DNA of 64,000 bases, taken from positions 1 to 64,000 of the forward strand of contig JAFXLD010000039.1 in the NCBI GenBank assembly GCA_017531385.1. The letters run 5' to 3'. Origin of the DNA: Clostridia bacterium. Its GTDB lineage: Bacteria; Bacillota; Clostridia; Oscillospirales; Acutalibacteraceae. Positions 44,994 through 53,804 of the stretch are shown here, in pieces; the stretch's first letter is position 1, and every line of letters starts with the position of its first letter. The position numbers were made by a program, and so were the translations under genes. The notes below the pieces were generated by a model. It was not told the origin of the DNA. It searched no databases and was given only the letters and a program-made list of their open reading frames with translations.

Positions 44994-46019
44994 ATGAAAA
45001 CAATTCTCATCGGAGCAGGCGCAATCGGCGGAACAATTGCTGTTCTGACAAAGGAAGCAGGCTATGATGTGAGCATTCTCTGTCACAGTGCCGGCACAAA
45101 AAACGAAATAGAACAGAACGGTCTTGCCCTTCACGGTGCAAAAGGTGAACACAATGAAAAATTCAAGTGTTACTGCAGTGCAGAGGAAATGGGCGAAGAA
45201 AAATTTGATATTTGCATAATTGCAACAAAATATTCAGCAATGGCTGATACTGCCAAACTCATTCTTCCCTTTCTCAAAGAGGACAGCCTTGTTGTGGGTA
45301 TGCAGAACGGTCTTTGCACATCAGAACTTGCAGAAATTGTCGGCAAAAAAAGAGCCGTGGGCTGTATGCTCGGCTTCGGTGCAACAAGAAACAGCGCCGC
45401 AGATATTACAATGACAAGTCTCGGAGAAATGTACATAGGTATGCCCGAGGGTTATCATCCTGAGAATCTTGATTCACTCAAAACTATGCTCGATGCTGTT
45501 CTTCCCACAACAATTTCAGACGACATCACCCGTCAGCAATATTCAAAGCTTATCATCAATTCATGCATCAATGCAACTGCAGGTATAACAGGCAAGACTC
45601 TCGGCGTTATCATTGACGATTCAAGAGCAGGCAAACTGTTCCTTGCAATCGCAAGAGAAGGTATGAATGTTGCAAAGGCAATGGGCATCAAAGTTCCAAA
45701 ATACGGCAAGCTCCTTGAATACAGACTTCTCATGCTTATGGACAATGCACCGTATAACGCAATCTGCCGTATGATAGTAAAACTTGTTGCAAAAATCAAA
45801 TATGCAGATGTAAAGCCCTCTACTCTTCAGTCACTTGAAAGAAATGAACTTACTGAAATCGATATTTTCAACGGCTATATCGCAGCAAAAGGCAAAGAGT
45901 TCGGTGTTGCAACTCCCGTAAACAGCAAACTGACCGAAATGATTCACGAAATCGAAAGAAAAGAAAGACCCATTACTCCCGATAATCTTGATGAGTTCAA
46001 GGGTATACTTTTCAAATAA
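44994..46019 (+). CDS. panE: Ketopantoate reductase family protein (PanE/ApbA)
   Basis: 341 residues. Rossmann NAD(P) motif GAGAIGGTIA (8-17), then VVGMQNGLCTSE and the C-terminal helical domain with KLIINSCINATAGITG (the catalytic Lys region). It reduces 2-dehydropantoate to pantoate for CoA synthesis if it is true PanE; many paralogs act on other keto acids. Neighbouring ilvD (valine/pantothenate branch, convergent) supports the PanE role weakly. A TATAAT lies at 44950-44955 without a clear -35. Confidence 0.82.
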   Translation: MKTILIGAGAIGGTIAVLTKEAGYDVSILCHSAGTKNEIEQNGLALHGAKGEHNEKFKCYCSAEEMGEEKFDICIIATKYSAMADTAKLILPFLKEDSLVVGMQNGLCTSELAEIVGKKRAVGCMLGFGATRNSAADITMTSLGEMYIGMPEGYHPENLDSLKTMLDAVLPTTISDDITRQQYSKLIINSCINATAGITGKTLGVIIDDSRAGKLFLAIAREGMNVAKAMGIKVPKYGKLLEYRLLMLMDNAPYNAICRMIVKLVAKIKYADVKPSTLQSLERNELTEIDIFNGYIAAKGKEFGVATPVNSKLTEMIHEIERKERPITPDNLDEFKGILFK

Positions 46020-46035
46020 TAAGATAAAAAATTAT

Positions 46036-46063
46036 CCGTGTCTTGCTTGATTGCAAAACACGG
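46036..46063. terminator. Terminator between panE and ilvD
   Basis: CCGTGT..TTGC and GCAA..ACACGG arms, then AGTTTTTTT on the plus strand. It can also serve ilvD on the minus strand, though the T run there is poorer. Confidence 0.82.
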
Positions 46064-46076
46064 AGTTTTTTTATTT

Positions 46077-47771
46077 TTATTCAAGTACGGCACCGTCAGA
46101 AACAGGTCCGACAAGCTTTGCATATCTTGCAAGCCAACCTGTTTTTACGGGACATTCATAAGGTTCAAGATTCTTTCTTCTTTCTTCAAGAACTTCGTCA
46201 CTCACTTCGAGATTGAGTGTTCGCTTGCTTGTTGAATATGAAATAATATCACCGTTTTCAACAAGTGCAATATTACCGCCCAGCGCTGCTTCGGGTGAAA
46301 CATGGCCGATAACACCGCCTCTTGAAAGACCTGAGAATCTGCCGTCTGTGACAAGAGCGATATCTTTATCCATACCCATACCGCACATGAGAGCTGTCAG
46401 CATAAGCATTTCCTGCATTCCGGGACCGCCCTTGGGACCTTCATAACGAAGAACAATAACATCACCGGGCACGATATCACCGAAAATCAGCCCGTTAAGA
46501 GCTTCCTGATGGCTGTTGAAAACCTTTGCGGGACCTGAATGTTCAAGCATATTCGGATCAACACCTGCAGTTTTTATAACCGCACCCTTGGGAGCAAGAT
46601 TACCGTAAAGAATTGCAAGACCGCCTTCGGGTGAATAAGGATCTTCAAAAGTTCTGATTACTGTGGGATCAAGAATTTCAGCATTCGCAACATTTTCTGC
46701 AATTGTCCTGCCTGTAATTGTTTCCTGATCGCCCCATAAATATCCTTTTTCAACACCCTGTTTTATAACAGCGGATACACCGCCTGCATTTTCAAGGTCA
46801 ACCATAAGATGTTCGCCTGAGGGAGAAAGTTTCACGATGTGAGGCACTTCCCTGCCGATTCTGTCGAAATCATCAAGAGTGATCTTTATGCCTGCTTCAT
46901 GAGCAAGTGCGGGAAGATGAAGAGCTGTATTTGTTGAACAGCCAAGCATCATATCAAGTTTTATCGCATTATAGAATGATTCCTGAGTTATGAATTCAGA
47001 GGGCTTGATATCATATTTTGCAAGTTCAACGGCTCTCATACCCGAACGCTTTGCCATGTGATATCTTTTTGCATAAACTGCAGGAACAGTACCTGTTCCG
47101 GGCAATGAAAGACCGAGAATTTCTGTCATACATGCCATTGAATTTGCAGTGAACATACCCTGACATGAACCGCAAGTGGGACATACTTCATTTTCATACT
47201 GACAATAGACTTCGCTGTCAAGATTACCTGCAATAACCTGACCTGCACTTTCGGCAATAGTCTGCACATCAACACGAGAACCTTTATAATTACCGGGAAG
47301 CATAGGACCTGCTGTTACAACGATAAACGGAATATCAAGTCTCAACGCACCCATAACCATGCCGGGAATTATTTTATCACAGGCACAAACAAGCACAAGT
47401 GCATCGCAGATATGTGCCTTTGCCATTGTTTCCACGCTGTCTGCAATCAGTTCACGGCTGGGAAGAGAATATTTCATTCCTTCAGTACCCATGATCATAC
47501 CGTCACAGACACCGATTGTACCGAATTCAACAGGTGTTCCGCCACCCATCAGAATACCGTCTTTAACAGACTGACCGATTTTATCAAGATTTGAATGTCC
47601 CGGAAAAAAGTTGGAATAAGAATTGCAAATTCCTATAAAAGGTCTGTATATTTCTTCGTCGGTAAGCCCTGCACCTTTCATAAGTGAACGGGCACTGACT
47701 TTCGTTTCGTCTGATTTCAGTTCGTAACTTCTGAATTCGTCTTCATCAAGAGGTCTTCTTTTCTTTATCAA
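46077..47771 (-). CDS. ilvD: Dihydroxy-acid dehydratase IlvD
   Basis: 564 residues from a TTG start. Iron-sulfur ligands lie in VLVCACDKIIPGM and in PTCGSCQGMFTANSMACMTE, and the C-terminal GRFSGLSRGGVIGHVSPEA is the IlvD/Edd signature. It dehydrates dihydroxy acids in valine, isoleucine and CoA precursor synthesis; oxygen-sensitive cluster. The start is the least certain part (AAAGGATG is about ten bases from the TTG). No T-box or other leader is visible. Confidence 0.93.
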   Translation of the reverse strand: MIKKRRPLDEDEFRSYELKSDETKVSARSLMKGAGLTDEEIYRPFIGICNSYSNFFPGHSNLDKIGQSVKDGILMGGGTPVEFGTIGVCDGMIMGTEGMKYSLPSRELIADSVETMAKAHICDALVLVCACDKIIPGMVMGALRLDIPFIVVTAGPMLPGNYKGSRVDVQTIAESAGQVIAGNLDSEVYCQYENEVCPTCGSCQGMFTANSMACMTEILGLSLPGTGTVPAVYAKRYHMAKRSGMRAVELAKYDIKPSEFITQESFYNAIKLDMMLGCSTNTALHLPALAHEAGIKITLDDFDRIGREVPHIVKLSPSGEHLMVDLENAGGVSAVIKQGVEKGYLWGDQETITGRTIAENVANAEILDPTVIRTFEDPYSPEGGLAILYGNLAPKGAVIKTAGVDPNMLEHSGPAKVFNSHQEALNGLIFGDIVPGDVIVLRYEGPKGGPGMQEMLMLTALMCGMGMDKDIALVTDGRFSGLSRGGVIGHVSPEAALGGNIALVENGDIISYSTSKRTLNLEVSDEVLEERRKNLEPYECPVKTGWLARYAKLVGPVSDGAVLE

Positions 47772-47805
47772 AATTATTCATCCTTTCAGACAAGTTTATA
47801 TGTTA

Positions 47806-47834
47806 AATATATCCCATATAAAATAACAAAGCAA
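47806..47834 (-). promoter_or_regulatory. Sigma-A promoter of ilvD
   Basis: TTGCTT, 17 bases, TATATT on the minus strand. Confidence 0.6.
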
Positions 47835-47871
47835 TATTTTTTTGTTACATTCACACAAATTTAAATACATA

Positions 47872-47900
47872 TTCATACTTATGTAACATTTTTATATAAA
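47872..47900 (+). promoter_or_regulatory. Candidate promoter of the 108-residue protein gene
   Basis: TTCATA, 17 bases, TATAAA. Two inverted copies of TGTTACAT flank its -35 (arms at 47843-47850 and 47881-47888), a possible operator. Confidence 0.45.
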
Positions 47901-47954
47901 ATATGTATTAAGATTAAAACAAACATTATAAAAATTAAAAAAGAGGTTATAATC

Positions 47955-48281
47955 ATGATCGGTTTAGGTAAATGGCAAGGCTCAGTAAACATTCAGATTC
48001 TGAAATTCAGCGGTGATGTTTTCATCACAATAAGCGATAACAACGGTGAATATAACGTTGACATTCAGCTTCCCAAACAGCTTGAAAAAGTAAAGCTCCG
48101 TTTTGAATCAATTGAAGAAGTAGGCGACAATGCACTTAAAGGCAAAGGCAAACTTCTTACTCCCGCAGGCAGAGAGCTTGCTTTTGAAGCAGGTGTTGAT
48201 TTTGACGGTGACGAAATGGGCGGTTACCTTAAAATCGCTATTGCAAATATCAAAATCAAAAACGGTCACAGAATTGATTGA
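47955..48281 (+). CDS. Small cytoplasmic beta-rich protein, unknown
   Basis: 108 residues, no signal peptide. It begins MIGLGKWQGSV, with a G-x-W near the start, and is made of alternating beta-strand patterns ending in GGYLKIAIANIKIKNGHRID. The GxW start and strand-only content recall small lipocalin-like barrels, but this is weak. Complete unit: AGAGGT site, candidate promoter and own terminator. Not related by eye to its neighbours. Family not recognised. Confidence 0.7.
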   Translation: MIGLGKWQGSVNIQILKFSGDVFITISDNNGEYNVDIQLPKQLEKVKLRFESIEEVGDNALKGKGKLLTPAGRELAFEAGVDFDGDEMGGYLKIAIANIKIKNGHRID

Positions 48282-48296
48282 TTACATATAAGACAG

Positions 48297-48321
48297 AAAG
48301 ACTTCGCAAACCGAAGTCTTT
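48297..48321 (+). terminator. Terminator of the 108-residue protein gene
   Basis: AAAGACTTCG-CAAAC-CGAAGTCTTT, 10-bp stem, T-rich tail. Confidence 0.9.
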
Positions 48322-48477
48322 TTTTCGTGCTGCGGATACAGAATTTTATTTTTTATTGCTGTTGATACCGAAAAATATACAGCTTCAATACGGTTAAATA
48401 TAAACATTCTATTAACAATTAAATATTGCAAAATTCAGAATCATCTATAACCAATTCATATAATTTTATCAAAAGTA

Positions 48478-48506
48478 TTGACATTATTGTTTAAATATGC
48501 TATATT
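48478..48506 (+). promoter_or_regulatory. Sigma-A promoter of the secreted Ig-like protein gene
   Basis: TTGACA, 17 bases, TATATT, about 60 bases before the ATG at 48567. Confidence 0.75.
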
Positions 48507-48566
48507 GAAATTGCAAATATTAACAATATGTTAAGTTTGTGAAAAATATTTTAAGGAGGGACGATT

Positions 48567-48980
48567 ATGTCCGCATTTATTTCTCAGATTTTAATTTTCA
48601 TCACTGTTCTGATCTCATTCATCTTTCCCGGTAATGTAAACGGTGCTGTTGTTACTGTTGACAAAGAAGTTAAAACAACAGACTCAGTAATTGAATACAC
48701 CGTTACCAACGAAACAAGACTTGTTATTGCAGATGACAGTTGGGTTGAGACTCTCGAAATCAAAGTCGGCGATGCTTGGGTTGCTGTTCCTGAAATTGAC
48801 GAAGCCACAGAAGACAAGTTCTATGTAAACCCCGGTGACGCAACATCTGACAGCTACGATGCCGGCATTCTGGCTCCCGGAACATACAGACTCACAGTTG
48901 GCTACAATGTTGTTACAGGGTTCGACGGCACTTGCGAAGTCGGATACAGCAGCGTTGAATTCCAAGTAGGTTTACTCTAA
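48567..48980 (+). CDS. Small exported Ig-like protein
   Basis: 137 residues. N-terminal hydrophobic segment (about 5-24) with possible cleavage near NGA, odd in having no positive residue before it. The rest (about 30-137) looks like one bacterial Ig-like domain of the Big_14 kind: IEYTVTNETRL, IKVGDAWVAVPEIDE, LAPGTYRLTVGY. AAGGAGG site, strong promoter, own terminator. A similar domain type closes the BlaR1-like protein at 61688. Surface or wall role is inferred. Confidence 0.7.
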   Translation: MSAFISQILIFITVLISFIFPGNVNGAVVTVDKEVKTTDSVIEYTVTNETRLVIADDSWVETLEIKVGDAWVAVPEIDEATEDKFYVNPGDATSDSYDAGILAPGTYRLTVGYNVVTGFDGTCEVGYSSVEFQVGLL

Positions 48981-48997
48981 AATTTAATTAAAAAATG

Positions 48998-49015
48998 CTC
49001 CCGAGAAATCGGGAG
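48998..49015 (+). terminator. Terminator of the Ig-like protein gene
   Basis: CTCCCGA-GAAA-TCGGGAG then TTTTTTAAT. Confidence 0.88.
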
Positions 49016-49081
49016 TTTTTTAATACAAAGAAGAATATTTGGTATTCCAGATAGTAATACCATTTCATATTAAGTAAAAAT

Positions 49082-49118
49082 AAGACTTCGTTTCAGCACT
49101 TGCCGATAACGAAGTCTT
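49082..49118. terminator. Bidirectional terminator behind the NUDIX gene
   Basis: AAGACTTCGTT / AACGAAGTCTT, 11-bp stem with a 15-base loop, T runs on both sides. Stem almost the same as that at 48297. Confidence 0.8.
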
Positions 49119-49128
49119 TTTGTTTTTA

Positions 49129-49623
49129 TTATTTTTGCAATTCCAGATATTTGTTGATTACGGTAAATTCTCTGCGATACAGACTTTCATGATCCGGAGT
49201 TTTCTTTTTATACTCTCCAAAAATTTCAAGAGCCTCAGGGATTTCCACCCATTCGGGAACAATTCCGTGGTCAATTTCAGTTTCCGTCAGAGCCTGTTTG
49301 CCCTGCCCTGTTACTTCACAAAGGAAATAATGAGCTATGTACAGCGTATCATAGCAATATTCATTAACTGTAAGAAAATGCTTCAATGGTTTAACTTCAA
49401 ACCCCGTTTCTTCACGGACTTCTCTTACACAGCATTCTTCTTTTGTTTCACCCTCTTCGATTCCTCCGCCCGGTGACATATAAACACCCGTATTCATTTC
49501 ATGCGACAGCAGGATCTTGCCGTTTTCAACAATAAATCCACGGCAAGAAGTCCTCTTTTTTTTATAAGGCTCTGTATAAGTTTTGCTGTATTGATTGATT
49601 ATTTCGCAATTGATTGTACTCAT
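49129..49623 (-). CDS. NUDIX hydrolase
   Basis: 164 residues. Complete NUDIX box: GGGIEEGETKEECCVREV continuing REETGF (G-x5-E-x7-REVxEExGF), at about 53-76. Hydrolyses a nucleoside diphosphate linked to another group; target unknown. It follows the HD-domain gene by 43 bases and is probably in the same transcript. Both are small phosphohydrolases, so a joint clean-up role is plausible. Confidence 0.88.
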   Translation of the reverse strand: MSTINCEIINQYSKTYTEPYKKKRTSCRGFIVENGKILLSHEMNTGVYMSPGGGIEEGETKEECCVREVREETGFEVKPLKHFLTVNEYCYDTLYIAHYFLCEVTGQGKQALTETEIDHGIVPEWVEIPEALEIFGEYKKKTPDHESLYRREFTVINKYLELQK

Positions 49624-49665
49624 TTTTAACTCTCCAAAACTCTTTAATATATTATTTTCAGCTTT

Positions 49666-50331
49666 TTAATTATCACTCAAAATATCATCAATTGTGCGAA
49701 GCTTTGCACAATTATCGTTGACTAAGTTAACAAGCGAACCAAAAAACTCATTATCAATAGTTTTTTGCTTATCTGCAATTTCCTGTGCTGTTTTTGTAAA
49801 GAATCTGTCATAGTTTTTTGCTACACGCCTTACATAATATCTTACAAACGTATCGGTCTCACAATTTTCATCCATATCAATTTTTCCGTCATTAACCACA
49901 TACATAGGATTATTGTAATTACCTATACCTATCAAGCTCCTTGATATTCCCATTATCCCGACAGCATCAAGTTTATCGGCATCATAGAGAATTTTAGCTT
50001 CAAGTGTTTTTTGTTGTCCGTAGCTTTCATTACTATGTGTAAAAACAGCATCACAAACAGATTCGATTTTTTCAACAGGAAAATCGATAGTTCTCAGGTA
50101 CTCTCTTGCCATTTCCGCTCCTGTTTCATTGTGTTTTTTCTTTTTACCGTCTCTGCCTATATCATGAAGCAGTGCAGCAGATAAAAGAATATCATAATCA
50201 ACATTACTTTCTTTTTCAGCAATTTTCAGACAATTCCCCAAAACTCTGTATATGTGTTCCCTATCGTGAGCAGTTTCTTTTACACAGGATTTCATATAAT
50301 TTTCAATTTTATTAAAAAGTTCTTTTGTCAT
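49666..50331 (-). CDS. HD-domain phosphohydrolase
   Basis: Start at the ATG at 50331 (GAGGT upstream, MTKELFNKIENYMKS). The longer frame to 50418 would begin before the transcription start set by the promoter at 50421-50449. 221 residues. HD motif ALLHDIGRDG with the earlier AHDREHIYRV histidine and KILYDADKLDAVG downstream; metal-dependent hydrolase of the YedJ/uncharacterised group. Substrate unknown. Confidence 0.85.
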   Translation of the reverse strand: MTKELFNKIENYMKSCVKETAHDREHIYRVLGNCLKIAEKESNVDYDILLSAALLHDIGRDGKKKKHNETGAEMAREYLRTIDFPVEKIESVCDAVFTHSNESYGQQKTLEAKILYDADKLDAVGIMGISRSLIGIGNYNNPMYVVNDGKIDMDENCETDTFVRYYVRRVAKNYDRFFTKTAQEIADKQKTIDNEFFGSLVNLVNDNCAKLRTIDDILSDN

Positions 50332-50420
50332 ACCATTTACCTCAAAGCAATCAAATTGCATCATTTTCTCTCTACTTACTTCCAAAATACAGTTTCTGAA
50401 AGTGTACTGCATTTTCAATA

Positions 50421-50449
50421 ATCATACCATTCCGTTTATGCAATGTCAA
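50421..50449 (-). promoter_or_regulatory. Sigma-A promoter of the HD/NUDIX pair
   Basis: TTGACA, 17 bases, TATGAT on the minus strand. The leader contains a long near-perfect stem (AAAATGCAGT with ACTGTATTTT). Confidence 0.7.
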
Positions 50450-50517
50450 TGACAGAAATCATAACGGACTTGCAAAATCAGATTCCCCTTTTCATATAAT
50501 TCACAGAGGTGAATCAT

Positions 50518-51216
50518 ATGGACTTTTCTGTAATTGCACAGCTTTTCAGCAATATTATATTTTTTGCTCTGCACCTTGGCTCCCCCAATCTTTTCCCCAA
50601 ACCGCTTTCAAAAAAAGATGAAGATGCTGCAGTAAAAAAAGCCATGAAAGGCGATATAAACGCAAGAAATCTGCTGATTGAGCACAATCTGCGCCTTGTC
50701 GTCCACATCATAAAAAAATATTATGCCAACAACAGCGACCAGGATGACCTGATTTCAATCGGCACAATCGGACTTATCAAAGGCATAAACAGCTTCAATC
50801 CCGATAAAGGTGTCAGGCTGGCGACCTACGCATCGAGATGTATTGAAAATGAAATTCTGATGTATTTCCGTTCCGTGAAGAAAACGGCACAGGATATATC
50901 CATGAACGAGCCGATAGAAACGGACAGCGAGGGCAATCCTCTTACCCTTGCGGACATAATCAGCACCGAAGACACGATAGTTGACGATCTGCAGGAAAAA
51001 GCAAACAGAATCCGTGTCAGAAATCTTGTTGAAAATATAAAAAATGAGCGTGACAAGACAATTATTATTCTGCGTTACGGTATTGACAATTCCGAGCCGA
51101 TGACTCAGCAGGAGGTTGCCGACTTACTCGGAATTTCACGAAGCTATGTTTCACGGATCGAAACAAGGATCCTTTCCGAAATGCGTAAAGATTTTGATAA
51201 AAAAGATGATGAATGA
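50518..51216 (+). CDS. sigK: Sporulation sigma factor SigK-like
   Basis: 232 residues from ATG at 50518 (AGAGGTG). The hydrophobic N-terminus (about 5-20, IAQLFSNIIFFALHL) is a pro-sequence of the SigK type. Region 2: NLRLVVHIIKKYY, DDLISIGTIGLIKGI, FATYA-like RLATYASRCIENEILMYFRS. Region 4: TQQEVADLLGISRSYVSRIE. Directs late mother-cell genes during spore formation. The gene is whole, with no skin-type interruption. The upstream CATATAAT could be a sigma-E -10, but the spacing to the ribosome site is tight. Confidence 0.9.
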   Translation: MDFSVIAQLFSNIIFFALHLGSPNLFPKPLSKKDEDAAVKKAMKGDINARNLLIEHNLRLVVHIIKKYYANNSDQDDLISIGTIGLIKGINSFNPDKGVRLATYASRCIENEILMYFRSVKKTAQDISMNEPIETDSEGNPLTLADIISTEDTIVDDLQEKANRIRVRNLVENIKNERDKTIIILRYGIDNSEPMTQQEVADLLGISRSYVSRIETRILSEMRKDFDKKDDE

Positions 51217-51222
51217 ACAAAA

Positions 51223-51237
51223 CCGCCCAACGGGCGG
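51223..51237. terminator. Bidirectional terminator, sigK and tmcAL
   Basis: CCGCCC-AAC-GGGCGG with flanking A and T runs between convergent genes. Confidence 0.82.
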
Positions 51238-51239
51238 CT

Positions 51240-52445
51240 TTATTTATTCGGAATATACACAATTTCATCTGTCATATCAGTACCGCAGATGCGTCTTTCG
51301 GGAAGTGAGAGGTTATAAAGATCCGTTGCTGTGGATTCCAGTGCAAAAATACGCTTTGCATCATTATCAAGATACTTTACATCACCGTACTTCATTATAA
51401 CAGGCACAAAATACTTATTTTTCATTTCTTTAAGCATCATTCTGCCGTTGTCGTTAAGACCGAGAACTCTTATATACGGCGGAAGTGAAATCACGTCCTC
51501 AGCCGTGATCCCCAGAAATGACGAAAGAATTATTCTTCTGATTCTTGCATGGGTGTAGCGTTTTGTCTTTACTTTATCAAAAATTTCATTAAGCGAAACG
51601 GAAGTTTTCACAGCATCGACGATTCTGTGCTCAATCCCCTCTGCAACGTCGGGAGTACCGATAAAATCAGACGGCTGCATTTTTCGAAGATGTGCCAGCA
51701 CTGCGGTTTCAAGATTTGAATAAAGCGACGGAAAAGTGCCTTTTTCAATATTTTCTTGGAACACTTTAATGCTGTTTTCGGGAACGAATTTTCCATAGTC
51801 TTTGTTTGTTTTTACAAGATTTCTGATGTTCATTGCAGAAGTGATATTACCGTTTATAAGAGAAGAATCATGTCCCGTGGAATTACGCTCAATGCCGACC
51901 GGTTTAATATCCGACCTGAAAGAAATCAGCGCTTTGAGATACTCGATAGCAAGGATATTGTTCGGCTGCATCATAATCCGTGAACAGTCTTTGCCGAGAA
52001 TTTCACTCACAACAGCAGCCCTTGCTTCGGGATATGAACACATATGCTCGTCATAGTAATTCTTGATTTCACGGCTGTAAACCTTATCGTTCAGAAGCCT
52101 TGCAATCTGCTGCAAAATAACGATATCGTCGTATTCACAGCCGAATGAAAGATTGTTAACAATTCCTGCCTGATGAGCTATATATACAGCGCCTCTTGCA
52201 AATCTTTCCGCAGAGGCTGTAGCCCACTGAACAGGCAGTTCAACCACAAGGTCTGCACCGTTCATCAGTGCAATTCTTGCTCTTTCACGCTTGTCAAGAA
52301 GTGCAGGCTCTCCTCTTTGCACAAAGTTACCGCTCATTATCGCCATGATGAAAGAATTGTCGGTTTTTTTCCATGTTTGCTCTATATGGTATTTGTGTCC
52401 GTTGTGGAAAGGGTTATATTCGGCAATTACAGCAGTTACTTGCAT
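51240..52445 (-). CDS. tmcAL: tRNA(Met) cytidine acetate ligase TmcAL
   Basis: 401 residues. N-terminal nucleotidyltransferase motif AEYNPFHNGHKYHI (HxGH), then MSGNFVQRGEPALL and KRERARIALMNGADLVVELP, the TmcAL (YlbM) signature. It activates acetate with ATP and acetylates C34 of elongator tRNA-Met. Acetate kinase is transcribed away from it from an overlapping promoter, and both use acetate. Good site AAAGGA. Confidence 0.92.
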   Translation of the reverse strand: MQVTAVIAEYNPFHNGHKYHIEQTWKKTDNSFIMAIMSGNFVQRGEPALLDKRERARIALMNGADLVVELPVQWATASAERFARGAVYIAHQAGIVNNLSFGCEYDDIVILQQIARLLNDKVYSREIKNYYDEHMCSYPEARAAVVSEILGKDCSRIMMQPNNILAIEYLKALISFRSDIKPVGIERNSTGHDSSLINGNITSAMNIRNLVKTNKDYGKFVPENSIKVFQENIEKGTFPSLYSNLETAVLAHLRKMQPSDFIGTPDVAEGIEHRIVDAVKTSVSLNEIFDKVKTKRYTHARIRRIILSSFLGITAEDVISLPPYIRVLGLNDNGRMMLKEMKNKYFVPVIMKYGDVKYLDNDAKRIFALESTATDLYNLSLPERRICGTDMTDEIVYIPNK

Positions 52446-52473
52446 ATTTTTTCAATATCCTTTCAAAAAAATG

Positions 52474-52502
52474 TTGAAAAATTTGGCTTATAAGTATATA
52501 AT
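52474..52502 (+). promoter_or_regulatory. Sigma-A promoter of ackA
   Basis: TTGAAA, 17 bases, TATAAT. Its -10 overlaps, in opposite orientation, the -10 of tmcAL. Confidence 0.75.
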
Positions 52503-52526
52503 ATATCATTGGAAGTAAAGTATCAA
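52498..52526 (-). promoter_or_regulatory. Sigma-A promoter of tmcAL
   Basis: TTGATA (52521-52526), 17 bases, TATTAT (52498-52503) on the minus strand. Confidence 0.7.
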
Positions 52527-52554
52527 GAATTATTTTCTTACGGAGGTAAAATTT

Positions 52555-53760
52555 ATGAAAGTTCTCGTTATTAATGCGGGCAGTTCTTCTCTCAAATTCC
52601 AGCTTATCGATATGAACGGCGAAGTTGTTATCGCTAAGGGTACCTGTGGCAGAGTCGGTGCTGAAATGGGTGAATTTGAAATCAAGACAGAAAAGGGCAA
52701 ATTTGAAAAAGAAGTTGCTATGGCAAATCACACCGAGGCTTTCCTTGTTGTTAAGGAAGCTCTTACATCAGGTGAAACAAAAGTTATCGACGACCTGAGC
52801 GAAATCGGTGCAGTTGGTCACAGAGTAGTTCAGGGTGGTGCTATCTACAAAGAAAGCACTCTTATCACAGACGAAGTAATCAAGGGTATCGAAAGCCTTT
52901 GCGACCTTGCTCCTCTTCACAATCCTGCTCACATTCAGGGTATCAACGCTTGTATGGAAGTTTTCGGCAAGGATGTTCCCGAAGTTGCAGTTTTCGACAA
53001 CGCTTTCCATTCAACAATGCCCGAAGAAGCTTATATGTTCGGTATTCCCTATGAATATTATGAAAAATATCAGATTCGCCGTTACGGTTTCCACGGTACA
53101 TCACACAGATTTGTAAGCGCTGAATGTGCAAACATTATGGGCAAGGACATCAAAGATCTCAAGATCATCACCTGCCATCTCGGAAACGGTTCATCAATCA
53201 CAGCTATCAAAGACGGTAAGGTTATCGACACATCCATGGGACTTACTCCCCTTGACGGTTTCATCATGGGTACACGTTCAGGTAACCTTGATCCTTCAGT
53301 TGTTACATTCCTTCAGGAAAAAGAAGGCTGGACACCTGCTGAAACAAATGCAATTCTTAACAAGAAGTCAGGCGTATTCGGCATTTCAGGCGGTATGAGT
53401 GACGACAGAGACATTCTCAAGGCAGCAGCAGAAGGCAACAAACAGGCTGAACTTGCAAAGAAGATGCTCTGGTATCAGATCAGAAAATACATCGGTCAGT
53501 ACATTGCAGCAATGCAGGGTGTTGACGCAATCGTTTTCACAGGCGGTATCGGTGAAAACTCACAGCCTCTTCGTCAGAACATCTGCGAAAGCTTCGCATA
53601 CCTCGGTGTTACATTCAATGCTGAAGAAAATGCAAAGGCAATCAGAGGCGTTGGCGGCGAGCTTTCAGGTACAGACTCAAAGGTCAAGGTTTACGTTATC
53701 CCCACAAACGAAGAACTTATGATCGCAAGAGATACAAAGGAAATTGCAGAAAAAGTTTAA
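52555..53760 (+). CDS. ackA: Acetate kinase
   Basis: 401 residues. NAGSSSLKFQL at the start, RRYGFHGTSHRFVS, CHLGNGSSITAI and FTGGIGENSQPLR are all intact. It makes ATP from acetyl phosphate at the end of fermentation, or the reverse. ACGGAGG site, strong promoter, own terminator. Phosphotransacetylase is not adjacent. Codon use (heavy AAG, TTC, CTT) suggests high expression. Confidence 0.97.
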   Translation: MKVLVINAGSSSLKFQLIDMNGEVVIAKGTCGRVGAEMGEFEIKTEKGKFEKEVAMANHTEAFLVVKEALTSGETKVIDDLSEIGAVGHRVVQGGAIYKESTLITDEVIKGIESLCDLAPLHNPAHIQGINACMEVFGKDVPEVAVFDNAFHSTMPEEAYMFGIPYEYYEKYQIRRYGFHGTSHRFVSAECANIMGKDIKDLKIITCHLGNGSSITAIKDGKVIDTSMGLTPLDGFIMGTRSGNLDPSVVTFLQEKEGWTPAETNAILNKKSGVFGISGGMSDDRDILKAAAEGNKQAELAKKMLWYQIRKYIGQYIAAMQGVDAIVFTGGIGENSQPLRQNICESFAYLGVTFNAEENAKAIRGVGGELSGTDSKVKVYVIPTNEELMIARDTKEIAEKV

Positions 53761-53773
53761 TTCAGATAAAAAT

Positions 53774-53797
53774 TCACCTCGTGAAATCACGAGGTGA
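53774..53797. terminator. Terminator between ackA and the RsmF-like gene
   Basis: CACCTCGTG-AAAT-CACGAGGTG, then ATAATTTTTTATTTT on the plus strand. Convergent genes. Confidence 0.9.
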
Positions 53798-53804
53798 TAA
53801 TTTT

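Noticed and set aside
47772..47954. T-box or other leader before ilvD
   Set aside because: The leader is too short and lacks the T-box sequence and antiterminator; the same holds for proS.
50493..50500. Sigma-E promoter for sigK
   Set aside because: CATATAAT fits a -10, but no good -35 was found and the start would touch the ribosome site.
50518..51216. Interruption of sigK by a skin-like element
   Set aside because: The reading frame is complete from region 2 to region 4.
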